From an uncultured Ruminococcus sp. (lineage in GTDB: Bacteria > Bacillota > Clostridia > Oscillospirales > Ruminococcaceae): a stretch of DNA of 64,000 bases. Every line of letters starts with the position of its first letter. Position 1 is the stretch's first letter. Location of the stretch: NCBI GenBank assembly GCA_902780505.1, contig CACZFN010000010.1, forward strand, positions 62,001 through 126,000. The letters are read 5' to 3'. Under the pieces are notes generated by a model, which saw nothing but the letters and a program-made list of their open reading frames with translations, did not search any database and had not been told where the DNA came from. Below are positions 44,726 through 52,078 of this stretch, piece after piece. Position numbers and translations under genes: made by a program.

Positions 44726-45817
44726 ATGACAAAAATAACCATATTTTCGGGCTTTCTCGGGGCGGGTAAGACGACACTTATAAAAAAGCTGATAGCTGAC
44801 GGCTTTAATAACGAGCAGCTTGTGCTTATAGAAAATGAATTCGGCGAGATAGGTATAGACGGCGGCTTTTTGCAGGAAGCAGGCGTACAGATAACCGAAA
44901 TGAACTCCGGCTGCATATGCTGCTCACTGGTGGGCGATTTCGGTAAGGCGCTTGAACAGGTACTTGAACAGTATCACCCTGACAGGATACTTATCGAGCC
45001 TTCGGGTGTCGGCAAGCTTTCAGATGTTATCAGGGCGGTGCAGAATATCGACTCAAAGGACGTTGAGCTTGACGGCTTTACTACGGTTGTAGATGCCAAG
45101 AAGTGCAAGATGTATCAGAAGAACTTCGGCGAGTTTTTTGACAATCAGATAACCTACGCAAGCTGCCTTATACTCAGCCATACAGCGGGGCTTTCCCAGG
45201 AAAAGCTTGATGATGCTGTTGCAAGGCTCAGGGCGCTCAATGACAAGGCAACTATTGTAACGACTGACTGGGACGAACTTTCGGGCAGTGCGATAGTTGA
45301 AGCCATGACCATGAAGAACACCCTTGATGATGAGCTTGCAGAGCTTCTTGAACAGGCTAAAAAGGAAAGTGAGGAGCATGAACATCATCACCATCACCAT
45401 GATCATGATGACGAACATGAGCACCACCACCATGACCACGACGACGAGCACGAGCACCACCACCATGACCATGACGACGAACATGAGCACCACCATGACC
45501 ATGACCATGAACATCATCATCACCACCACGCTGATGATGTGTTCACAAGCTGGGGCGCAGAGAGTGCCAAGAAGTTCACTAAGGAGGAGATAACCGCCTG
45601 CCTTGAAGCGCTCGGTGACGAGGAAAAATACGGCATGATACTTCGTGCAAAGGGTATCGTTCCCGCAGCGGACGGCAGCTGGATCCACTACGACTATATC
45701 CCCGGCACACCCGACGTAAGGACCGGTGCCGCAGGTGTTACAGGCAGACTTTGCGTGATCGGCGCGAAGATAAACGAAAAGGCTATTTCTGAGCTTTTCG
45801 GCGTAGAGGAGGCTTAA
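44726..45817 (+). CDS. CobW/G3E-family GTPase with histidine-rich metal-binding loop
   Basis: The 363-residue protein is a COG0523 metallochaperone. It has Walker A GFLGAGKTT (residues 9-17), the metal-binding CxCC motif NSGCICCSL (Cys63, Cys65, Cys66) and SVGKLSD-like GTPase elements (IEPSGVGKLSDVI). Residues about 217-268 form a loop made almost wholly of His, Asp and Glu in repeating blocks, likely a Zn or Ni store. The C-terminal CobW_C domain starts near WGAESAKKFTKEEI. These proteins insert Zn into clients under starvation or serve nitrile hydratase and cobalamin. No client gene is adjacent except the second CobW homologue. Confidence 0.92.
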   Translation: MTKITIFSGFLGAGKTTLIKKLIADGFNNEQLVLIENEFGEIGIDGGFLQEAGVQITEMNSGCICCSLVGDFGKALEQVLEQYHPDRILIEPSGVGKLSDVIRAVQNIDSKDVELDGFTTVVDAKKCKMYQKNFGEFFDNQITYASCLILSHTAGLSQEKLDDAVARLRALNDKATIVTTDWDELSGSAIVEAMTMKNTLDDELAELLEQAKKESEEHEHHHHHHDHDDEHEHHHHDHDDEHEHHHHDHDDEHEHHHDHDHEHHHHHHADDVFTSWGAESAKKFTKEEITACLEALGDEEKYGMILRAKGIVPAADGSWIHYDYIPGTPDVRTGAAGVTGRLCVIGAKINEKAISELFGVEEA

Positions 45818-45820
45818 TAT

Positions 45821-46780
45821 ATGCCCGAACAACCCGAGATAAGAATGCCCGTCTACCTGTTCACCGGCTTCCTTGAAGCGGGCAAGACGAGGTTTATACA
45901 GCAGACGCTTGAAGACAAGCGCTTTGATACAGGCGAAAAGACACTTGTTGTGCTTTGTGAGGAGGGCGAGGAGGAACTTGACACCTCCAAAATGGCTTCA
46001 AAGGGCGTTGAAATACGTGTCATCGAGGATAAAGAGCAGCTTACAGAAGCGACTTTCAACCGCCTTGCTGATGAAACGGGCGCGCAGCGCATACTTATCG
46101 AATATAACGGTATGTGGCAGATGAACGAACTTTTTGAAGCGCTTCCCGCCGATTTTGGCATATATCAGGAGATCTGCATTGCCGATTCCACGACGTTTTT
46201 AAGCTTCAATGCAAATATCAGGAGTCTTGTTGTCGATAAGCTGTCCTCTGCCGAACTGATAGTTTTCAACAGGTACGATGATGCCATTGATATGCTTGAA
46301 CTGCACAAGATATGCAGGGGTGTGAGCAGGGGGATAAATATAGCATATGAATACAGCGACGGCAGGGTGAAGTATGATGATATAGAAGATCCTCTGCCTT
46401 TTGATGTGAATGCGGCTTCGATAAAGCTTGAAGATACTGATTATGCCCTATGGTACCGTGATATTATGGAAGATCCGAAGAAATACGACGGCAAGGAGGT
46501 ATGCTTTAAGGGCATTGTGGCTGTTGATCCGAGATTTCCCGATAATAATTTTGCGGTCGGCAGGCACGTTATGACCTGCTGTGTTGAGGATATACAGTAT
46601 ATGGGCATAGCAGCTGAATGGGGCGGCGTTAAAACGCTTAAATCGCGTGACTGGATAAAAGTTACCGGCAAAATAGCTTTTGAAAAGAGCAAGATGTACC
46701 GCGGCAAAGGACCTGTGCTGAAAGTTACAGACGTTGCAATGACAAGCCCGCCGAAACAGGAAGTTGCAACATTTTATTAA
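45821..46780 (+). CDS. CobW-like GTPase fused to a DUF1980/YcgQ-type domain
   Basis: The 319-residue protein begins with a CobW-type P-loop (YLFTGFLEAGKTRFIQQTL) and nucleotide-binding core but lacks the CxCC metal motif and the His loop. The C-terminal 100 residues (GKEVCFKGIVAVDPRFPDNN, GRHVMTCCVEDIQYMGIAAEW) resemble the C-terminal domain of the YcgQ/DUF1980 family, which is encoded beside a YcgR-type permease and Zn-related genes in Bacillus. It starts 3 nt after the first CobW gene. A partner role in metal transfer is inferred. The paired cysteines TCC in the C-terminal domain are a candidate metal site. Confidence 0.8.
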   Translation: MPEQPEIRMPVYLFTGFLEAGKTRFIQQTLEDKRFDTGEKTLVVLCEEGEEELDTSKMASKGVEIRVIEDKEQLTEATFNRLADETGAQRILIEYNGMWQMNELFEALPADFGIYQEICIADSTTFLSFNANIRSLVVDKLSSAELIVFNRYDDAIDMLELHKICRGVSRGINIAYEYSDGRVKYDDIEDPLPFDVNAASIKLEDTDYALWYRDIMEDPKKYDGKEVCFKGIVAVDPRFPDNNFAVGRHVMTCCVEDIQYMGIAAEWGGVKTLKSRDWIKVTGKIAFEKSKMYRGKGPVLKVTDVAMTSPPKQEVATFY

Positions 46781-46809
46781 ATTTTTGTAAAGAACTTGAA
46801 TAATATTCC

Positions 46810-46849
46810 AAAAGGACGATATCTATTATATAAGGATATTGTCCTTTTT
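46810..46849 (+). terminator. Terminator after the CobW pair
   Basis: AAAAGGACGATATC (46810-46823) pairs with GGATATTGTCCTTTT (46834-46848) with one bulge, followed by more T. Confidence 0.88.
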
Positions 46850-46911
46850 CTATTTAGTTGTAAAAAAGACAGGCGTGAATTTGTTTAATGTAACAAACTT
46901 TTTAAATAGCA

Positions 46912-46940
46912 TTGACAAAAAACGTAAAATGATTTATAAT
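46912..46940 (+). promoter_or_regulatory. Consensus promoter for the TasA-like gene
   Basis: TTGACA (46912-46917), 17 bp, TATAAT (46935-46940). The leader of about 70 nt contains GCGGCGGGTGCCGC, a small hairpin. Confidence 0.85.
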
Positions 46941-47016
46941 AGTAGTGTAAATAAGTGTTTGTGAAAGCGGCGGGTGCCGCAAAAGACCTATAGAATTAAA
47001 TATAAAGGGAAAGGAA

Positions 47017-48093
47017 ATGAATGCTATGAAAAAGACAAATGCAAAGAAAAAGCTTATACCCGCAGCCGCAATGCTTGCAATATCCGCAGCAATGCTCTCA
47101 ACGGCTACTTATGCGTGGTTTACGATGTCGAGAGAAGTTGAAGTTAAAGGCATTAATATGACTGCAACTGTTCCGGCAGGTTTGCAGATCTCACTTGGTA
47201 ATAATATGGGAAGTTCGACAACTGGTGCCAAATTGACGGCTATTAACAGCACTACAGCCGACGGTGTTGGGTTGGTTAAAGCTCCCCTTAATACCGATAC
47301 ATCTACAGACTGGGCTAATTCTGTACAATTTAATAGGTGGTATGTATGCAGCAAATTGAATCCTGCATCTTCTGATACAGGAAATGATATTTTTTATACG
47401 GATGATGTTACTGTTGTAGGAAAGACTCTGGAAGAGAATGCGGAAGCTTTTTCGGCTGTAACTGCAAGTAAAGCCGCTACCTTAACTCTTAGTGGAGCGC
47501 AAACTTCTGCGCCTGATGATACATCAGCTGCCGGCTATTATGTAGATTTTCCTGTATGGTTTAGGTCTGCTGAAAGCAGCGATGTTGATTTGGGAATTGT
47601 TGCAAGGGTTTCTAAGGGGGATAATACTACCGGTACACCTGCAAATACCCTATATAAAGCTGCACGTGTTTCAATATTGAACTATGATAGCGCTAATTCA
47701 GAATTTGGTGTATCAGAAGGCGTTATAATTCCTTATGATGGCAACACTACAACTCAGGGTACGTACTATGTAAGATCAGATAAAGGAACAGGAGATAGCA
47801 GAGCTATCAAAACTACAGGAACCAATGATGGTGCAGGTTCTATTTTTGGTAATGTGGATAAGGTTGTTCAGAATCACTCGACTGGTGCAGAAACAATTGT
47901 GACTGTACCTGGTAAGGACAGCGATACAGATGTTTATCAAGGATTATCAACTGATGATTCAACAAACTATGGCAAAGCAATTTGCGTTATGGTCAGAGTA
48001 TGGCTTGAAGGCGAAGACGAAAGCTGCTGGAATGCAACCGCAGGTCAGGATTTCAATATTGAGCTTCATTTTGAATCTGTATCGAACACATAA
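47017..48093 (+). CDS. TasA-like secreted protein with SipW-type signal
   Basis: The 358-residue protein starts with a basic region and a signal peptide ending STATYAWFTMSRE, which matches the TYAWF/TFAFF cleavage region of SipW-dependent substrates such as TasA and camelysin. The mature protein is Thr/Ser/Asp-rich and beta-predicted. Its end, VRVWLEGEDESCWNATAGQD, closely resembles the end of the membrane protein at 49015-49728 (VVVWLEGNDPDCTDEL). In B. subtilis TasA forms biofilm fibres; a fibre or matrix role here is inference. The middle uses more AT-rich codons than its neighbours. A second ATG at 47026 is a possible start. Confidence 0.75.
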   Translation: MNAMKKTNAKKKLIPAAAMLAISAAMLSTATYAWFTMSREVEVKGINMTATVPAGLQISLGNNMGSSTTGAKLTAINSTTADGVGLVKAPLNTDTSTDWANSVQFNRWYVCSKLNPASSDTGNDIFYTDDVTVVGKTLEENAEAFSAVTASKAATLTLSGAQTSAPDDTSAAGYYVDFPVWFRSAESSDVDLGIVARVSKGDNTTGTPANTLYKAARVSILNYDSANSEFGVSEGVIIPYDGNTTTQGTYYVRSDKGTGDSRAIKTTGTNDGAGSIFGNVDKVVQNHSTGAETIVTVPGKDSDTDVYQGLSTDDSTNYGKAICVMVRVWLEGEDESCWNATAGQDFNIELHFESVSNT

Positions 48094-48105
48094 TATGATT
48101 TTCTA

Positions 48106-48133
48106 CCCCCCTCTCCTCAGAGGGGGGATTTTT
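48106..48133 (+). terminator. Terminator after the TasA-like gene
   Basis: CCCCCCTCT (48106-48114), loop CCTC, AGAGGGGGG (48119-48127), then ATTTTT. Confidence 0.9.
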
Positions 48134-48167
48134 ATGCCATTTTTTACAAACAAATAGTGATAATTAA

Positions 48168-48196
48168 TTGACATTTAGGCAAAAATGTTGTATAAT
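48168..48196 (+). promoter_or_regulatory. Consensus promoter for the SipW/AAA operon
   Basis: TTGACA (48168-48173), 17 bp, TATAAT (48191-48196), 39 bp before the first gene of the operon. Confidence 0.88.
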
Positions 48197-48234
48197 ATAA
48201 TAGAGTATCTATTTGTACAGAAAGGAGCATTGAT

Positions 48235-49002
48235 ATGGCTGGTGAACAAACGCTGGTGGGCGGTCTGCGGGCTGTTGAACTTTATTACAGAAGTGTACGC
48301 GAGATCTCAAGCGGCTCTGCGGCATTCATACAGTCACAGACAAGGCTCAATACCCCTGATATGGGCGTTCTTATGCCCGAAGCATACAGGGAGCTTTGCG
48401 ATTATACTAATCAGTGCACTGCTCTTTTCGGGCTTGAACTTGTTCAGGCGCTTGATGCTATAAACAGGTTTATTGACCGTGAGGTGGCTTTCCAATGGCT
48501 TTCGGTCTATATGCCTGTCAATTTCCTGCGGGACGAAAAGGCCGAAAAGGGCATTATGGGCTATGCAGAGCGTTATAAGATTCAGCCTAACCAGATATGC
48601 TTTGAACTGCCCGAAAAGCTGCTTGATGAAAAAAACGGCGCGGCTTCGGAAAACATTAAAAAGCTGAGAAACCGCGGCTTTCACTTTATGCTTGACAATT
48701 TCGGGGCGGCGTCAACGCCTATGATGCGGCTGTCGGATTTCGCGGTGGACTATGTACTTATGTCGGCGGAGGTCACAAATTACCTCGGGCGTGATGAAAG
48801 GTCTGACAATGCCGTCAAGTCGATGATACAGTTTGCAAACGATATGGGTGCTGAGCCTATCGCTGACGGTGTTGTGAATATCAAGCAGGCAGAAACGCTT
48901 TTTGAATTTGAATGTAACTACTGCACAGGAAGTCTTGCAGGAAAGTACACTCAGGAACGCTACATAAGGCGCAGGGGCGATGACGATGAACCTGATAAAT
49001 AA
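48235..49002 (+). CDS. Degenerate EAL-domain protein
   Basis: The 255-residue protein is an EAL fold with nearly every catalytic position changed: SQT instead of EAL (FIQSQTRLN), LDNFGAAST instead of DDFGxGYSS, DYVLMSAE instead of DxIKID, and IADGVVNIKQAE instead of AEGVET. The scaffold is clear (QICFELPEKLLDE, FEFECNYCTGSL). It cannot be an active phosphodiesterase and is more likely a c-di-GMP receptor or a regulatory subunit. No membrane segment is seen. It begins the operon behind AAAGGAG and lies 12 nt before the next gene. Confidence 0.78.
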   Translation: MAGEQTLVGGLRAVELYYRSVREISSGSAAFIQSQTRLNTPDMGVLMPEAYRELCDYTNQCTALFGLELVQALDAINRFIDREVAFQWLSVYMPVNFLRDEKAEKGIMGYAERYKIQPNQICFELPEKLLDEKNGAASENIKKLRNRGFHFMLDNFGAASTPMMRLSDFAVDYVLMSAEVTNYLGRDERSDNAVKSMIQFANDMGAEPIADGVVNIKQAETLFEFECNYCTGSLAGKYTQERYIRRRGDDDEPDK

Positions 49003-49014
49003 AGGAGAATTTCC

Positions 49015-49728
49015 ATGGACGAAAAGATCAGAGATGTCTTGGAACTGAGACGAACCGCCAAAGAGGTCAAGCGGCACGTTGTTATAATGCGTGTGCTCGG
49101 TCTTCTGGTGATAATACTGATAGCTATTGTGTCTATAGCATATGCGATATCATATTTCTATGACAAGTACGGCAGCTTTACTGTTAGGATAAACAAATAC
49201 GATATGGTAAAGCAGGGGCTTACGCTTTCGGAAAACCCCGAATGGGACAAGACCGTTTCGGTGCTGAATGCGGATATAGTTTATGATATGACGAATATTT
49301 CGGGGGAGGATCTTCCTGCGAATATTGATATGGTAAACGGCTCACATAACGGTGACAGTTATATAGCGTATACCTTCTACCTTATCAATTCGGGTGACGA
49401 CACACTTACCTATACGGGTGAGATGACACTTGAAAATGTTACAAACCACCTTGATGAAGCTATAAGGATAGCCGTTTATATAAACGGGGAAAAGACGGTT
49501 TATGGCAAGACAAAATCAACGGGTGCGGGAATAGAGAGTGACTGTGATAAGGAGTTTGAAACATCAAATATCGTTATGACCTGCAAGACTGAGGGCTTTA
49601 AACCTAAGGCAAAGGATAAATATACAGTTGTAGTATGGCTTGAGGGCAATGATCCTGACTGCACTGACGAGCTTATCGGTGGGACGCTGAAGCTTGGAAT
49701 GGATTTCAAGATCACCGAGTCGACCTGA
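49015..49728 (+). CDS. Membrane-anchored TasA-like protein
   Basis: The 237-residue protein has a charged N-terminal segment of about 25 residues, one membrane helix (VLGLLVIILIAIVSIAYAIS) and a beta-rich exterior of about 185 residues. The exterior contains YTFYLINSGDDTLTYTGEMT and ends YTVVVWLEGNDPDCTDELIG, like the secreted protein at 47017. It could be the anchor or base subunit of the same structure. Its signal segment lacks the TYAWF cleavage region, so it probably stays in the membrane. The family is not firmly recognised. Confidence 0.7.
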   Translation: MDEKIRDVLELRRTAKEVKRHVVIMRVLGLLVIILIAIVSIAYAISYFYDKYGSFTVRINKYDMVKQGLTLSENPEWDKTVSVLNADIVYDMTNISGEDLPANIDMVNGSHNGDSYIAYTFYLINSGDDTLTYTGEMTLENVTNHLDEAIRIAVYINGEKTVYGKTKSTGAGIESDCDKEFETSNIVMTCKTEGFKPKAKDKYTVVVWLEGNDPDCTDELIGGTLKLGMDFKITEST

Positions 49729-49755
49729 TAACACATTTAAAAGGGGAAACGAGAT

Positions 49756-50439
49756 ATGAAAAAGGCGCTTTCAATAATACTGAATATTATAGCGTGGATA
49801 ATACTGCTTTTTGCACTGCTTGTGACAATAATAGTGTTTTCGACTTCAAGAAACGGTGATACGGCAAACCTGTTCGGGTACATACCGCTTTCGGTAGAGT
49901 CGGATTCAATGAAGCCGACATTTGCAACGGGGGATCTTATAATCATAAAGGAAGTTGATGACCTGTACAAGCTTGAAAAAGGCGATGTCATAACTTACTG
50001 GACGATAATTGACGGGCAGAGAGTCAAAAACACCCACCGTATCGTGGATATCAACGAATTTGAGGCCACGAGAAGCTTCGTGATGAAGGGCGACAATAAC
50101 GCCGAGAACGATACAGATCCCGCACTGCCGAGCGATATCGTCGGCAAGTGGACAGAAACGAAGATAACGGGTTTTGGCAAGGTAATGGACTTTTTAAGGA
50201 CTAAGAAGGGGTTCTTTATCTGCATTGTGATACCTATGATAATCTTCTTCCTGTTTGAACTTTATAAGTTTATTATAACACTTGTAGAGGTCAAGAAGCC
50301 CACACTGACCGAAGCGGACGAGGAAGAGATCAAAAAGCGCGCTATCGAGGAATACCTTGCTGAGCAGAAGAAAAATGAACAAGAGCCCGCCGGTGAAGTG
50401 CCGCCGCAGGCAGAAAATGACGATAAAAAGGAAGAATAA
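49756..50439 (+). CDS. sipW: SipW-type signal peptidase I (first copy)
   Basis: The 227-residue protein is an ER/archaeal-type signal peptidase. It has an N-terminal membrane helix, catalytic Ser51 in VESDSMKPTF, His94 in NTHRIVD in place of the bacterial Lys, and Asp113 in MKGDNN. A C-terminal membrane helix (GFFICIVIPMIIFFLFELY) and an acidic/Lys tail follow. SipW in Bacillus processes TasA and TapA. The genomic link to two TasA-like proteins makes them the likely substrates. Confidence 0.9.
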   Translation: MKKALSIILNIIAWIILLFALLVTIIVFSTSRNGDTANLFGYIPLSVESDSMKPTFATGDLIIIKEVDDLYKLEKGDVITYWTIIDGQRVKNTHRIVDINEFEATRSFVMKGDNNAENDTDPALPSDIVGKWTETKITGFGKVMDFLRTKKGFFICIVIPMIIFFLFELYKFIITLVEVKKPTLTEADEEEIKKRAIEEYLAEQKKNEQEPAGEVPPQAENDDKKEE

Positions 50440-50458
50440 GAGAGTGTAGGGGAAAGCT

Positions 50459-52039
50459 ATGAATGCGTTTTTAAAATGGTTTTTTGTTTTCATATCCGAA
50501 ATGCTCAAGGGCTTCGGCGATATATTCGGCGGCCTGTGGCGAGGTGTGAAGCAGATATTCAACATCAAAAATTATATAGACATTTTCAAGACCTATTCAA
50601 CGGAATTCGGAGCGCTCGGGTGGATACTTTCTATTTTGGCAATTGTGATAGTTGCGGCTATCTATGTGCTTATAGTTGTTATGATAGTTCTGGCAGTCAG
50701 AAAGTATGTGAGGTTTCGCCATTCTATCGTTTCAAATGAAGATCTGCTTGAAGAAATAGCGCTTTTACAGCGCCGTGTCCTTAAAATGACTAAGGAAAAG
50801 GACGAGATCATGGCTATGAAGGTCGCGCAGATGGGGCTGCCTGTTTCCGGTGCGCTGTCGCTTGGCGACGGTCAGATGATGCTTGAAGGTGAAGCCGCCG
50901 GTGCTGAGGGTATGGCACAGGAGGGCGCTGTTACTGACGACGGCGTTGTGCAGACAACGGACAGGCGTTTCTCAAAACTTATGGAGGTCGATGCTTTCTA
51001 TAAGACCTACACGCCGCCAGAGTATGATAATGAGATCACACTTGAACAGTTCTGCGACAGGTACAGAAACTTCGCCTGCTCGCGTATGCACCTGTATTAT
51101 GAGCCTAAGACGATACGCCTGTTTGTAGCGGGTATGGCATCTACAAAGCTTATTATCCTACAGGGTATTTCAGGTACAGGTAAGACTTCACTGCCGTATT
51201 CATTCGGGAAGTTTTTGCAAAATGATACGACGATAGCTTCCGTTCAGCCTTCATGGCGTGACAGAACTGAGCTTTTCGGTTACTTCAATGAATTTACCAA
51301 AAACTTCAATGAAACGGAAACGCTCAAACGAATATATTCGGCAAGCTACAATAATGATATCAACCTTATACTCCTCGATGAAATGAACATTGCACGTATT
51401 GAGTATTATTTTGCGGAAATGCTTTCAATACTTGAAATGCCTAACCCCGAGGAGTGGGAACTTGACATAGTACCCAATGCATGGAGTACGGATCCTGTCA
51501 ACTTAGACCACGGCAAGATAAAGATACCGCAGAATATCTGGTATATCGGCACAGCTAACAACGACGATTCGACATATGCTATTTCGGATAAGGTTTATGA
51601 CCGTGCTCAGCCGATAAACCTTGATGCAAAGGGCGTGGCGTTTGATGCGCCCGATACACCGCCTATAAATATCGGCTTCGATCACCTTGACAAGCTGTTT
51701 AAAGAGGCGTTTGAAAAGTACCCGATATCACAGGAAAACTTAAAGAAGATACAACAGCTTGACCTTTGGGTAATTGAAAAACTCAGGGTGGCATTCGGTA
51801 ACCGTATTCTTAAACAGATGAATCTCTTTGTGCCTGTTTACGTAGCCTGCGGCGGCGAGGAACTTGACGGTATCGACTATGTACTTGCAACAAAGATATT
51901 CAGAAAGTTTGAAAGCCTTAACCTTGCAATGCTTCGTGACGAGTTAAGAGAGCTTTGTGTTTACATCAATAAATCTTTCGGTAAGAATAAGATGAATGAA
52001 TCTATCGCTTACCTTGAAAGACTACAGAAATTGTTCTGA
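50459..52039 (+). CDS. Membrane-anchored McrB-like AAA+ ATPase
   Basis: The 526-residue protein has an N-terminal membrane segment (about residues 60-85, GWILSILAIVIVAAIYVLIV), a short coiled coil and linker, and an AAA+ domain from about 215. Motifs are Walker A LQGISGTGKTSLPYS, DRTELFGYFNEF, Walker B LILLDEMNIARIEYYFAEML and sensor YIGTANNDDSTYAISDKVYD. These fit the McrB/MoxR-related group in which NxxD replaces the usual sensor. McrB-like ATPases normally act with nucleases; here the protein sits in the membrane beside signal peptidases, so a role in moving or remodelling envelope proteins is inferred. It precedes the DUF2357-like gene by 39 nt. Confidence 0.85.
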   Translation: MNAFLKWFFVFISEMLKGFGDIFGGLWRGVKQIFNIKNYIDIFKTYSTEFGALGWILSILAIVIVAAIYVLIVVMIVLAVRKYVRFRHSIVSNEDLLEEIALLQRRVLKMTKEKDEIMAMKVAQMGLPVSGALSLGDGQMMLEGEAAGAEGMAQEGAVTDDGVVQTTDRRFSKLMEVDAFYKTYTPPEYDNEITLEQFCDRYRNFACSRMHLYYEPKTIRLFVAGMASTKLIILQGISGTGKTSLPYSFGKFLQNDTTIASVQPSWRDRTELFGYFNEFTKNFNETETLKRIYSASYNNDINLILLDEMNIARIEYYFAEMLSILEMPNPEEWELDIVPNAWSTDPVNLDHGKIKIPQNIWYIGTANNDDSTYAISDKVYDRAQPINLDAKGVAFDAPDTPPINIGFDHLDKLFKEAFEKYPISQENLKKIQQLDLWVIEKLRVAFGNRILKQMNLFVPVYVACGGEELDGIDYVLATKIFRKFESLNLAMLRDELRELCVYINKSFGKNKMNESIAYLERLQKLF

Positions 52040-52078
52040 TAAACCGGTATATCAATAAAGGGGAGGTGAGTCGGCACT

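Noticed and set aside
45376-45540. Short tandem DNA repeats that could be a satellite or CRISPR-like array
   Set aside because: They encode the His/Asp/Glu loop of the CobW protein in frame; there are no spacers.
45053-45832. Hydrophobic minus-strand frame opposite the first CobW gene
   Set aside because: The apparent membrane segments are the antisense reading of the His/Asp codons.
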